Assembly: GCA_018398765.1 (NCBI GenBank)
Contig: JAHBMJ010005733.1
Location: 1-64,000, forward strand
Length of the DNA: 64,000 nt
From: Chromera velia
Lineage: Eukaryota > Sar > Chromeraceae
Direction: 5' to 3'
Part shown: piece after piece, positions 43,854-58,913 of the stretch
How the letters are laid out: every line of letters begins with the position of its first letter
Numbering within the stretch: position 1 is the stretch's first letter
The notes under the pieces: generated by a model
What the model saw: the letters and a program-made list of their open reading frames with translations, nothing else
What the model was told of the DNA's origin: nothing
Database searches by the model: none
Program-made: the position numbers and the translations under genes

Positions 43854-46753
43854 ATGATCAGAAAAGGGCATTCGACTTTTTTGGGTATTCCGCCTTTGCT
43901 GGCCGTCTTGGGTGTTTTGTTCTTTGTCGCCTCAGCAGACGTTGTGGACCTGTCTGGCAATGACATTGATCGATGGAGCCACTCAGGTATGTGCCGCTTT
44001 CTCTCTGTACACATCCATCCACATCTTTCACCTCATCCCTCTAACTGTAGTATCGTCTTCCCCTCTCATCGATTACAGAAAAATCGTTAGGCGCTTTAAC
44101 GAATTGAACAACTAGACTGCTTCAACAAATTCTTGAAACACAGTCACGATTTTCTCTCTGGACTCCCTCCTTTGCCTTGGATAAAACAGACGGGTGTTTT
44201 ACTTTGAAGGGTTTCGACATCTTGTTCACTTCTAGCTATTTTTTTTTCTGTCTCCTTTCGGCAAAGTCTGTCTGAGTCTCAGCGTGCGCCATCCAGAAGT
44301 GGTGGTGGTGACTCTGGGAAGCTGTTCTGCGGTGACGAGTATCCGCTTTCCTGAATGCAGCCATGATCCCCCAAAATCAAAAATAAAAAAGCGTGAATAC
44401 AATTCACAAGTAAAAGAGTGAACGAATGCACAGGTTCGGCCTTTGTGAAGTTCTACGCCTCCTGGTGTTCCCACTGTAAACAACTGGAGCCTGCATGGAA
44501 CCACCTTGGGGAGACTGCACCTCCAGGTAGGTTCCATGGGAAGTAGGAAGGGAAAGGAGGCATTGAAAGGCCGGGGAATGAGTAAGGCAAAAAAAGGACG
44601 AAGTCTGCCCTGCTCATTTGTTTGACGGTCTGTTCAACTGCCTGCCCATCTGCTCAATCTGGTTGTCTTGCTGGCTATCGAATCGCCTTTTTGCTTCTGA
44701 CTTCAAACAGACTCGCGCGAGTGGGCAGCTTCTCAGTAAGTGTCAGAACACTCGAGGGTAAACTGCATGGAGTGTTTGTGCGAGTCTTCTGTAGCTCATC
44801 CCTGTCCTTCCTGCCTCCCTTGTTGTCTGCATCTGGCCTCCATGATTGCTCCCACCCCATGTCTTCTAATCTTTTTTGTTCCTTTCATCTCCTGTGTGAT
44901 TTCTTTCTCTCTTTCTCCGGTCAATCCCCATCCATGCAGGGGTCACCATCGCTCGCGTAGACTGCCAGCAAGAGAAGTCTGCTTGTGCGAGGTTCGGAGT
45001 GAAGGGCTACCCCTCTCTGAAGTTGATCAAGGAAGGCCAGGTTTACAGCTTCTACGGTCAGGCAGTTATGAGGGTATTCAGCAGAGAGACGTTTGACACA
45101 GAGACACGACAAAGAGAAACACAGATACAGAAAGATGGAGATAGATACTAGCAGATAGACGGACAGACACGGACGCATACTCGACATCGACATGCGCACA
45201 CACACGGACAAATCAAGGCATCGATAAGCAAAGCGGCCTGCAATTGCACTTTAAAGTCCCAATGCGAGCTTACACAGACAGGCCATCAAAAAGGGAGGAA
45301 CCGAGCATCCTTCTTGTTCATGGGTAACTCAAACAAACAAAGTCGCACGTATCTACATTTCTTCCCCAACCCCCCCTTTCATCTGAGTACCGACTTCTCC
45401 ACATGGCCCCCTGCAAGGAAGGACTCAGGAAGGAGAGATCCCGACAAGCTCCGGGAATTCATTCTCTCCAAGTACGAGACCATCAAGCCAGAGCCCTTCC
45501 CCGCAGTCCCCCCCTCCTCTGCCACAGGTCCGTCCGCGCATCAATCACACAAGGAACGAATAAAATAACAAACAAACGAAAGAAGGAAGAGATCGAAACA
45601 TTTTTCCTGACTGCTTCGCTCCATTTTGTGTCCCTGTCTGTCTCATTCCTGCTCACTCACACCTGGATACCAACACACACATCGATCGAACTGTTCCCTC
45701 GTCGCCTTCCAATGCATGCAGACGCGCCTGCGAATGGAGGGGCTTCAAAGGAGAAGAGTGCCCAGGGGGAAGGCAGCAACAAGAAGGAGACAGACAAAGA
45801 AACCGGGACGGGGGGGGGACAGCCGATCAAGTCGAGGGTGGCGGAATTGGGAGACGGCAACTTCACTTCCGTCATCTCAACAGGTAGGCAGGAAGGAACG
45901 AAGGCCGAGAGACAGGCAGGCAGAGTCTTTTGTTGCGGTGAAATTCGTCCGTTTCGTACTTTTGTCTTTATTCAAGATCAAGTCATTCCAGCTTGTCACG
46001 TAAAAGGATGCGTTTCGCTTCCGGATGTTGCTTTGTCAGTCTCTTTTGTCCAAAACAGGTTGCCTCCATTTCTTCTTCCTTGAATTCTCTCGTTCCTTCC
46101 AACACCCCCCACACATCCGAGTGCCTGCCTGCCACCAGATCGATTGTCCGATCCATCCATCTGCTCATGTAGCGGTCCTGGACCACAGTCAAGCGCTTCA
46201 TCTGTCTGGCAAGTCCCGCACTCAGTCGCGTGTGCATTCATCCGTATTCACTGGTGTTTCTTTGTTCATCCATCGTTCATACATTGATTCATTCATTTAT
46301 TTATTCCATAAATCAATCACTCGTTCATTCACCGCGGTAGAGCGCTGTGTCAGTCAGTCCACCATCAAAGGTGTGTCGCTTGACACTTTGGTATGCTCGC
46401 ATAAATGCTGCAGGGGTCTGGTTTATCAAGTTTTACGCCCCCTGGTCAGTGGAAATGAACTTCCAAAACAAAAGAAGAAGGGGAGGGGGTGAAAAAAGAA
46501 TAAGTACCGAACACAGCAAAGATGCGAAGAGGAAGGAGGCTTCCCCCTCTTTCGAGTGATTTGCTTTTAGTTTCTCCTTTTGGGGTTTCCCGTTGAGTGG
46601 CAAAACGCTAAGGAATGATAGACCCCAAAAGCCCCTTCGTCCAATCATCTCTTGACTTGTCCAGCGGTCACCACTTCCAGGTGGGGGAAAACTTCTCTTT
46701 GCAGTTGCTCCTCCCTGTCTTGACGCGTTGCTTCTGCTGCAGTCCAAAAGTCT

Positions 46754-46789
<36 letters not shown>

Positions 46790-49587
46790 CCTTCTCCTCT
46801 TTGTATATGCATGACTATTCTCAATCCTGTTCTGCCCAACAGGTGTGGGCACTGCAAAGCGATGGAGGCAGCGTGGGAGGACTTTGCTTTGCTGCATCCA
46901 ACAGATGGCAAAGGGAGACGGGTAATGATCGGTCAGTCAGTCAGTAAGTCGGTGTTCTCTCCTCTCCTCTCCTTTCCTCTCCCCTACTTTTTATGCCGTG
47001 CTTCTTCATCGTTTTTGTCCGTTCGTCGGGTCTTTGTTGTCTCTCTAAAATTTGCTCGCCTGCCAAACGTTGCTTTTTCATTTTTGTTGTTGCTCACCCA
47101 TTTTTCAAATCTTCTTCCCCCTCTGTTTCTGCTTGTATGTTCTTTGCCTTTTTTTGTTGCTTCCTTCCCTCCTCCCTTCTGCCACCACGAATGAGTTCTT
47201 CTCTTCTCTTCTAAACCTCTTCTCTTCTCTTCCTCTTACAGGGCAGGTGGACGTGACAGCCAATGACGAAATCGCGACGGCCTTCGACATCAGGGGGCTG
47301 CCTACCCTCAAACTTTTGATGGACGGTGGGTTGGTGGGTCTATTTGTGTTTTGGTTTGGGATGACCGGTTGGTGGGTGTGTCTATTTGTGTTTTGGTTTT
47401 GTTTGGAGTGCATGGGAAGAAGGGCAACCTGAGGGAAGGACGCGGGAAAAATCGGAAGCCGCAGGAGGACAGTTTCCCATGCCAAGCAATCTGGATCCTG
47501 GAATTTGAGTCTCGTTCCCCCCGTGCTCTTTGCCTGTTGCTTTCCAAACTGCTTCGCTTCCTTTCTTCCCCTCTCCCGATCTGTCTGTTCTTCTTGCAGG
47601 GAATATGTACGATCATGTGGGTACCAGGGCGACTGAGGAATGGGCGCGTTTTGTTGATGGAGGTGAGCTTCTGAGTCCGTTCGTCCTTCCTCTGCTCCAT
47701 ATTTCTCTCAGAGGTGCCTAGGAGATGATGGATCGTTGCTCAGTGGGTTGGAGGGCTTTTCTACAGACCTCTCCTTCCCTTCTCTCTTCTTCACCCTGGC
47801 CTCCTTTCATCTATTTCTCTCATCTGGACTCTCATGTTTCTCTTCCTCCATATAGCTCCCAGGTGATCTGCCTTGTCTGTCCGAATGTCCCTCCCTCCGC
47901 CCCCTTCGTTATCTGTCTCTATCTCTCCTCCCCAATTTCGCTTTCAGGCTATCTTCAAACGCGGTCCGAGAAAATTCCCCTGGTCCACGAGCACAAAGGG
48001 CCCGATCATACGGTCAGTTCTTGAGTCTTCCTCCAGGGGCGCGCGCGCTAGGACTTCGACAAATGAGCTGCGTGCCCCGATAGAGATAGCGTGCCGCATG
48101 CACAATTAACAGAAATGAATGAAGAGAAGGGAGAGGAGGATTTCGTGTTTCACTCGAATCGTCAGGCAGGGACAGAGGGAGAGGAGGAGAAAGATGACTG
48201 TACACAGCGTTCGTTTGTTATTGCGTATTGCTTCTTTTGAATCTGTTTTTCGTCTGCAGATTTTGCTGGATGACTCCAATTTTGAGCATCTCACACAAGC
48301 TGCAACAGGTGCTACTACGGGTAGGTCGATTTTGTCGTTCGCCATTATTTTGCGTTCTTCTTTGAGTGGCAAGCAGTTCCAGACATCTCAGCAGAGAATG
48401 TGCAAACTGGGAACGGAAACTGTCAAGATCGTCAAGATTTGGGCTGAGAGGTGGCGTCCCACCTCCCTTTCTCCAGTTGGCGCTTCCTTCTGAATTTGAA
48501 CTCTCCCACATTTCTCTCTCGATCTCTCCCCCCCTCTGTGTGTGTGTGTGTGCGCGCGCGCGCGTGTGTGTGTCTGTGTCTATATAAACGTGCACGCATG
48601 TACTTGTATTTATATGTATATATATATGTGTGTGTGAGTGTGTGTGTGTGTGTGTGTGTGCTTGTATGTATATGTGTGTCCGTGTCCATATGCGTGCGTG
48701 CAGGAGACTGGTTCGTTCTGTTCTTTGCCCCATGGTCAGCCGTGGTTAGGCAGAAGGGTGTTATGGTTTTTGTGTATGCGCAGTAGAAGGAGAAGACAGG
48801 AAGACGTCTCGTGTAGATGAATGGACTCGTCTTTGTTGTGTCCGCCTCCCAGGCCGTGTCTGCATCTCCTCTCTTTGTTTGATGTTGCATCTTCCAATGG
48901 GTTGATTTGGTTGAAGGCAGCTGTACAGGAAGGGCCAAAGAAAGCCCACGCTGAGCTTTTGTCGATGTCGGGTAGGGCCGGGCAGCTGTTGGTTCTCCTT
49001 CTAAATTGATTCAATTGCTTCCTCTCCCTTCTGCAGGTGCGGGCACTGCAAGAAACTGGCGCCAGTATGGAGATCTGTCGCTGGTTGGTGACTGTAGCTT
49101 TCGATGGTCATGACTGAATATCAATCAGCCCTTTATTGTTCTAGTTCCATCTATTTCTGTGTGTTTTGATGAATTTTCTTCAGAAGGGTTCTGACTTCTT
49201 TCGTCGTCTTTTTGTTTTTCCCCTTTTGCGTTCATTTCTCGTGATGTGCAGGGACTCTGCTTCTCTTCTCTTCTCTTCTCTTCTTTGCACGCCTGTTCTT
49301 TCCTGTTGTCTCTTCTTCTGTCCCCCTTTTCCCTCCTTGACTGCAGCATCTTTGAAGGGGAGAATCAATGTGGCAAAGGTCAGCTGATGAATTCTCAGGC
49401 AGAAACTTGGAAGCAACTTGATAGAGAAAGGAACAGACAGGAAGACAGGAGGTACACAGGCAGGCAGACAACGACGCAGAGAAGCGAAGAAGAAGAAGAA
49501 GTGCGGCAACACTAATAGCTCAAGCTTCCAAGTCCGGGCATCCTCGAGGTGCATACTGAGGGGGTCAAGTCGGCCGAATTTTTGATG

Positions 49588-49656
<69 letters not shown>

Positions 49657-49730
49657 CTGTGTGATGTGTGTGTGTGTGTGAATGTGTGTGTGTGTGTGTG
49701 TGAATGTGTGTGTGTGTGTGTCTGTGTCTG

Positions 49731-49804
<74 letters not shown>

Positions 49805-50849
49805 TGTGCGTGTGTGTGTGTCTGTGTGTCTGTGTACAGGTAGACGCCACAACGTCGACAGAAACTGCGGAGCGCTTCGGCATCAAGGTAGGTCACAGGC
49901 CAAAGGAGAGTGCCTTCTTTATGTAGATTTATCTATGTAGCTCTCTCTCTCGCTTTGACCTGCACGATCGATTAAACAATTGTAGTGCAAGCGACTGAAC
50001 AGACACAGAGGCTGCTTGAGTGGAACACGCACACAAAGGAAGAGATCTCACTCAATGTTTCTCGTTCATATGTTGTCTGTTTTTTTCGGTATGCGTCAAT
50101 GCAGGCCTTTCCAAGTCTCATCTTCTTGCGGCACGGAAAAATGTACAGCTATGAAGGTCAGTCCTTCCGTCTCTACTCAGTCTCTCTATCATGCTGTCTC
50201 CGCTTGAAAATGGTGTCCTGTGTGTTCTCATGACTTACAAAGCTGTTTGGTGGCTTTAAACTTTCCCACCGCATCCCTCAGTCTTCTGCGCTTCTGCATG
50301 GCGTCCAATTTTGATGTGTCGGGACGAACAGAGGAAAGAAGCAGAGAGAGTTGAAGGGCAAACATAACAACAGCTGTTGTGTATCCGGAATGTGTAATTT
50401 TGAGATGTTCATTCGAGCTGTCCACTGCATTTCTGTTGACATACACGCAATCTGCGCTCGATCTGGCCAACGGTCGTTGTTCCCCCCCTCCCCCGCCCCC
50501 CCCCCCCNNNNNNNNNNNNNNNNNNNNNNNNNCCCCCCCCAATGCAGGGCCCCGAAGTGCCTCGGCCCTGGAGGCCTTCGCAGAGGGGGGCTATGAAGGA
50601 CTGGAACCGTCTCCGGTACCGCCAGTGCCCAGCCTTGTTTCAAAAACGTTCTCGGCTGCCCGGGTTTTCGTTTCAGAAACGCAAACGCGTCTCCTGGAGT
50701 TCTGCCACGGCTCTCCATCAGGAGCAATTGCCCTGTGCGTAATCGGGTTCATTGGCGGAATCTCAATCGCCCTCATTCTCCAGACGAGGACGCAACAGCA
50801 ACGGAAACGAATAGATGAGAAAATGCAGCGAGAGAAGAAGAAAAGCTGA
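43854..50849 (+). CDS. Transmembrane protein disulfide isomerase with three thioredoxin domains (17 exons)
   Basis: Exons are 43854-43986, 44434-44526, 44940-45056, 45429-45527, 45722-45883, 46414-46444, 46843-46921, 47247-47325, 47600-47662, 47948-48012, 48260-48308, 48704-48734, 49037-49083, 49347-49378, 49840-49887, 50105-50156 and 50548-50849, giving 493 residues. A signal peptide ([14 protein letters not shown]) leads into three thioredoxin-like domains. Their active sites are WCSHC (56-59), WCGHC (213-216) and WCGHC (335-338), with downstream cis-Pro segments GYPSLKL, GLPTLKL and AFPSLIF. A membrane span ([18 protein letters not shown], about 454-471) precedes a basic cytosolic tail ending KKKS, a KKxx retrieval signal like that of TMX-type PDIs. 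It should catalyse disulfide formation and isomerisation in the ER lumen. The linker between domains 1 and 2 (about 150-190) is Lys/Gly/Glu-rich. A 25-base gap lies in the last intron. Confidence 0.9.
48538..48665 (+). repeat. GT-rich array upstream of PDI exon 12
   Basis: (TG)n with GC-alternating and TA-rich interruptions, ending about 40 bases before the 3' splice site at 48703. Confidence 0.85.
49592..49838 (+). repeat. CT and GT arrays abutting PDI exon 15
   Basis: (CT)n, (GT)n, (CT)n and (GT)n tracts follow one another. The last runs directly into the acceptor GTGTACAG at 49839, so the repeat itself occupies the polypyrimidine/branch-site zone. Confidence 0.9.
50508..50532. other. Assembly gap (25 N) inside a poly-C run
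   Basis: A short undetermined stretch flanked on both sides by C runs in the last PDI intron. Confidence 0.99.
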
Positions 50850-51338
50850 TACTGGGTTAGTGGGTTAGTAGACAAATTGTGTCAATCAGTCTTCAAGTAG
50901 TGTGCACGCATACAGCTGCAGTATATGAGTTGAAAGGAGCGGTTCGAAAGGAGTATGCAAGGCCTATAGCTATCAGTCTCACACTTCATCCATGTTTTTT
51001 CGTGTTTTCAAACCGTCACGGTGGATATTGTTACTCTAACTGATATATGTATGGCAAAAGTGTTTTTTGAAAAATATAGAAAAATAAGAAAACAGAATGA
51101 AGGTAACCAAAGATCTTAAAAGATCTATAGCTACTTTTACCCCAGCTCTTACTTAGGCTCTTACTCGGACTGACAAAATTAAAATTCAATTTATGTTGAT
51201 TTCCCTAAATAGATAGTTTAATCAAATGAAGAGTCACCTTTGACGTTTTTTAAAAAGTTAATATATAAAAACTGTAGGTGGCACTTTGAGTCTATTCAAG
51301 TTTGATATTACAGGATTACAGGATTACATTATGTTAGA
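50850..51338. other. Intergenic, no gene seen
   Basis: This is the 3' flank of the PDI gene, becoming AT-rich after about 51000. Near 51310 the phrase AGGATTACAGGATTACATTA is a small tandem repeat. Confidence 0.5.
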
Positions 51339-51791
51339 CATTGATTGATTGATTGATTGATATGTTCCACCCTAGGGCCTTCCCGCTATGTTTATCTGTC
51401 GCCAGAGCTAGCAGGGCGGGGCGTTCCCCAGCCTAAGCTGAGGTATCAGACCCCGCCCTCGGGGCCCGCCAGAGTCTGTTACCCTGGCCGCTGCTGCATG
51501 ATTGTTCGTTGTTCGAGCCACGGCTCTGGATCCGCGTTAGCTTTCCGGCCTGAAAATCGATCTGAAACGGCATGTGATTTAGGCTTCCTCGCTCTTTTTG
51601 TTTGCTTTATCAATCTTCTTCTGCAGCTCCCTCCTTCCCCACCCTAACGCTCCTTCGGTCGTCTCTAAGTTATCAATTGTCTCCTCATATTCTTTTGTTA
51701 GTCTCTCGATCGCCCGCTGCCTTCCGGTGATTCCTGCATGTCTGACCGCCAGAGCGTCTCCCTCTATGTGTCCGTACCGTCCTGGACACTC
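51339..51791 (-). mobile_element. Probable retroelement 3' end: coding tail, 3' UTR and (CAAT)n end
   Basis: On the minus strand an open stretch without a start codon, 51791-51579, encodes 70 residues. It begins ECPGRYGHIEGDALAVRHAG, continues through a charged helical part (RQRAIERLTKEYEETIDNL, RRELQKKIDKANKKSEEA) and stops at TAA. About 220 GC-rich bases follow, then a (TCAA)n array at 51362-51339. A coding end, a short UTR and a simple-repeat tail is the pattern of a 5'-truncated LINE. Its C-terminus does not match the LINE ORF at 39-41 kb, so it would be another family. Alternatively it is the last exon of a cellular gene, since TGTAG precedes it like an acceptor. Confidence 0.4.
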
Positions 51792-54544
<2,753 letters not shown>

Positions 54545-55485
54545 GCATGACGGGAGGAGATGATCAACACGAGGGGTGGGGGGGGGGGAAGAGAGAGTTG
54601 CGGGGAAGCCGGGGGCAGGAAGGGTATCCAGGAATACGGGTTTACCGATCGACCGAAGGGTCCGGCTTCAAGGGAGAGCAAGTATTGAGGAAACACTGAA
54701 ATGAAGAAAAGAAAGGAGAAAAAGCCCCCCTCGCTTCCATGGGACAGAAGGGTCGATCGGTTGAGTACAGATGCACGAGAAACGGACATGAATAAACAAG
54801 GGCTCTGTGTTGGGTATGGAAAAGCGGGAAGAGAATCGGAGAGAGATGGGCAGTCTTTGTCAAGCTATGGTCATCACGTGAGTAAATTCAGAAATTGAAC
54901 GGCCAAATACAGCTGCATCTCTTTGAGCGTTGCGTTCTTTTGCGTCGTGCATTTCAGTTTTCTTGTCGATGCCTTCGATTGTTCATTTACATATTCGCAA
55001 GTGGCGTAGGAGAACACATGCAGTCGGTGCTCGAACGTTGGGAGGGGAAATCACATAGGTCCTGGAAAGAGGATAAAAGAGGACAAAGAAATTCAAGAAA
55101 CATGTATGTGCATGTATGCCCTTTTCTATATTTTGTTTTTAGTTTATTTTTCATTTCGTTCACTAAGTTATAGTTGAAAAGTTTTTAACTTATCAGAAAT
55201 TTATACATAAAACTAGAGATAAAATCAGATCAACCAAAACTATGACTACTAGATTGATTCATAATGTATAGTAAAATTTCTAACAGAAATTTGTTACAGA
55301 ATTTATTTATAACAATTTTACCATTTTTTTCACTTTCAACTTGACACTTTGTTTTTCACTCACGAGAAATCTTATAGAAACAAATCAACCTGTATATGAA
55401 TAAATTCTTCTTCTAATTCTCCTCAATCACTTATTTTGCGGGCACTTACCGACCCTTGTGGTCCCTCAGAGACTTTCAACACTTG
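54545..55485. other. Intergenic, no gene seen
   Basis: Mixed sequence to 55100, then AT-rich to 55440. No coding feature can be supported. Confidence 0.5.
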
Positions 55486-55489
55486 AAAA

Positions 55490-56856
55490 TTGACAGAGCT
55501 AGATCCCAACTGTTGCACACCATCGATCACTTTTATCAGTCCGTCTCAGTCTTCTCTTTTCCTCCTCGGCTCTGAAGGGCCTGCCTGTGGCGTGCTCCCT
55601 CCTGATGTTGGAGAAAGATATTTCAGCAAAAACTTCCCCCCCGGAAGAGGAGGCAAAAAGCGTGAAGGCAAAGAATTTAAATGCCGTCTCCGTCTTTCGT
55701 CAGCCCGGTCAGTCTGGGGAAGCCTCGACCGACCAGAAAATTGATGCCATCCTAAAGGTAGTGACTAAACTCGAGAGTTGCACTATAACAAAAAAGAGGG
55801 CGGATGAGTTGATTCAGCAGTCGGAGGATAGAACGGATGTAAAACTCCAGGAGATGGAGATCTGTGAGGATATACACTAAAAAAGAGTGGAAAACCTCCT
55901 GAATTGGGTAAAAAAAGAAGCAAAGGAACAGAGAGACAAAAATGGGTGGGTTGTGATCCAATCCCATGGCTTTCCATTCCACATTCCCCTCACAGAAGAA
56001 GACAGGGAGACGGCGGAGGGGATTAGGGCTCTGAAGGATGGCCAGTGGCTCCGTAATAGGCAGCATCCTCAGACCACGTACTTTTTCTCCCCCATCCGAC
56101 GTCTCATCTCCCTCCTCTACTACCTGTCAGTGAAGAACGGTGTTGAAAACAAACACACAGGTGAAGACGAATGGGTGATGGAAAGGGTTTGGAGTTCAGA
56201 GTGGGAGTACCAAGATTTCTTCTACAGAGAAGATAAAGGTTTTTGAGGGGGGCCCGTCATACACAGATGAACTGAAATTCACCCCCGTGATTGCTTCCAA
56301 TTTCCTCCGTTTTGTAGACAGCCTGCGCATCTAGTTGGGGTTGCAGTACGGAGAACCGATTGTTATCCCCCTTCCTTCAGGGGAAAATGCGCAGATATTA
56401 GTACACCCTGCCTCGACCCCCCTTCACCACTTCTGGGGGCGGGTTGATAGAGTTTGGATGGCGATGGATAGGGGGGAGGCCTCGGAGATGCAGATAAATT
56501 TGCAGGCTCTTTACTCGGATGTCCGCTCCGATTTCTATTTGGCAGCTGGACCCATTGAGAGGAAGGGAGAGGGACTAACGGACAGGCTGCGAGCCTTCAA
56601 GACAAAATGGAGAATAGGTTCGATTCGGGGGCAGCAGGGGGGGGAGTTTCCGCCATCAATGGACGAAAAACACCTGCAGCAGCCCCTGCCTAGCTCTAGG
56701 AAGTTGCGCCTTCCGAGAACCCATGAGAAGGTCACTGCAGGCACCTACGGTTGCCCCAGTTTTGCTGATATTCTCCTGGCGAAATGCCCGGATTGTCCGC
56801 GGTATGTCCGGGTATGTGCTATGGAAGTCGGGGGATTGACCAGGCATAGTACCTGA
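55490..56856 (+). pseudogene. Degenerate retroelement ORF1-like sequence
   Basis: Three plus-strand frames follow one another and are broken only by single stops (TAA at about 55878, TGA at 56244, TAG at 56332) and small shifts. They are 55587-55880, 55887-56246 and 56335-56856. The first contains a heptad-like helix (DAILKVVTKLES, RADELIQQSEDRTDVKLQEM). The second runs NGWVVIQSHGFPFHIPLTEE. The third runs HFWGRVDRVWMAMDRGEA and ends near CPDCPRYVRVCAMEVGGLTRH, a possible zinc-binding step. A coiled coil followed by a basic/Cys part is the usual layout of LINE ORF1. Together with the EN-RT remains downstream, I read this as a decayed LINE ORF1. Cellular origin is not excluded. Confidence 0.45.
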
Positions 56857-58910
56857 GATAGGTCCGGGCACTTAGAAAAAAATCCTAGGAAGTGTACGGG
56901 GGACAGGTCTAGGCAGTTCCTAAAAAATTCTTAGGCATTAAAAACTAAAATAAAAGATTTTTCTGGGGATGATAAATATGCTTATAGCTGATTTAAAACT
57001 GATGAAATGCAATAATGTGATAAAATATGACATAAAGGTATGAAATTTTTATACTTCAAGGTCTTTATCCACTCCTTCTCCACCTTCTCCTTGATCCATT
57101 TCTCTTTCTTCTTCCATGTACAGAGCGGAGGTAAACATAGACTTCTCTTTCTCAGAAAAGTCTGGGTTTAGTGCCAAAAACTGACTTCTCTTATTCCATT
57201 TATTCAAAATAAGAGCGCGGCAGCTAGTTGCACAGCTCTGCCTGGCTGTCGATTTCAATTTATGAATGAATAAATAAATAAATGAATGAATAAATGAATG
57301 AATAAATGAATGAATGAATGAATGAATGAATATAATCAATGCAATTACTGTACTCACACTATCTTTCTTTGTCCTTTGTTTCTTTGTTTGCTGCACAGAA
57401 AGACAGCTCATCTCCGTGTTTCTTTTTTCTACTTGTTTTGTCCTTCTTTTCTAGACAGACAGACAAACAAACAAAGGCTTGAAGAGTCGCATCTTTTGTG
57501 AAAAACAGAAGGACAAAGCGTCGTTGCCAAACAGAAGGAAAAGAGAGAGGGAGAGAGAAGGAGAGAGGCTGACAGAGAGCAATTCTGAATCAAAAGTCTT
57601 TAAAAAATGAGGCAGGATGGCCGTTCTGATGCCGTTCATACTTGTTGGCAGGTAGCGTGGCAGCTAGTTTAGCAGCCCTGACTGGCTGTTGATTTCGATT
57701 CACGGATGTGATCGGCTTAATTACTGTACTTAGAACGTTTTTCTTGCCTTTTGTCTTTTTGCTCGCTTCTTTCAGTCTCTTTTATCTTTGTTTGTTTTTT
57801 TGCTTGCATCTTATGTCAGTTTTCTCCTTCAAAACTGATATAAAAAACTTTTTAGGTAAAGCATACTTGAAAGTAACAGTAACCATACCTAGAGACTCTA
57901 TCATTATCATCTTTTTGAACATTGTAGTAATAGTCACTATGCCTCGTAAATCTTTAGCTATTGCCCGGTCTATCCCTAAAAATATGCCTAGAAACTCCTA
58001 GGGAAAATCTTAGGCACTTGAATGAATGAATGAATGAATGAAGTTGGCTTTGCTAGAGTAGAGCCGTGCTCCCAGCAGCCCATGTGCATGCAAGAGATTG
58101 TCAATCATTCAATTTATTAAAAAATAAAAAAAAAAATCCCTAGGACCTCCCAGGCACAAGCCCAGTTTGTTGTACGTATGTCCAGGCATATGTGTCAGAA
58201 ATCGGGGAACATTCTGGGTATTCATCCTAGGAGAATGTCAGCAAAACCGGGGCAACCATACCCCAAGCATTATGCTATACAAGCACTGTCAAAAGCTTCA
58301 GAGAGGTGAGGGAAATAGAGTGGGGTGGGGCCTTCTCTTCGGCTCCCATCCTTTCCCTACAGACAGAGTCGGGAGAGAGTAGGGCGGGGGCCCTCTTCAG
58401 CAACAGCAGGGGCAGGGGGGCCTCGGACCCTTCGCAGGCCTCTCTAAGCAGCAGCAATCCGGAGGGGGTGTAGTGAAGGGAGGCCAAACCGGCAGCCTAA
58501 GGGTAGGGCAGCCAGGTGAGAGTCACTGGACAATGTCCATCGACTCTGCCTCTAGCAGGGAGGCTCTAAATGAAGAGAGACTCCGGCGATTTAATGGTAT
58601 CAGCCTTACTAGGGAACCAAGAGGGTCGAAAGCTATGGGAGGTCCGGGGGAAGGGAACGGAGGGGCTTGGCCCCCCCAGCAGTAATAAACTGCAAGCAAA
58701 TCCCCCCCCCCTCGGGGGAGGGGATGGGGGAAGGTAATCAGAAGAAGCAGAGGGACACCACTCCTCCCCCCCCATCTATGCGAGTCCCTCTATAGTGCCC
58801 CGTCTCTCGCCGCTGGTCCTTCGTCGCCCGTCTCCGTCCGCCAGTCCCCCCTCCCTCACAAGAACGTCCCGCGCACCTTGAGACTAACGTGTTGCAACCC
58901 TCGTTTTTGT
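56857..58910. other. Repeat-rich non-coding stretch
   Basis: It contains phrases with CCTAGGAAG and TTCTTAGGCA (56880-56940) and partly inverted relatives at 57950-58015. It also contains a repeated block (separate entry) and GAAT arrays at 57260-57331 and 58019-58042. A minus frame at 57220-57054 (NPDFSEKEKSMFTSAL, then a Glu-rich end) looks weakly protein-like but stands alone. Confidence 0.4.
57219..57775. repeat. Two direct copies of a dispersed repeat, one with an internal GAAT expansion
   Basis: Copy 1 (about 57219-57395) and copy 2 (about 57659-57775) share GGCAGCTAGTT, CTGGCTGT(C/T)GATTTC, (A/T)AATTACTGTACT and a following CTTTTTG/TTTCTTTG-rich part. Copy 1 has about 70 bases of (GAAT)n where copy 2 has none. 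They may be SINE-like copies or part of a LINE 5' region. Confidence 0.5.
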
Positions 58911-58913
58911 AGA

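Noticed and set aside
57054-57220. Minus-strand frame with NPDFSEKEKSMFTSAL and a Glu-rich end
   Set aside because: Protein-like in composition, but short, isolated beside a GAAT array and without a splice or start context. It is noted only within the intergenic entry.
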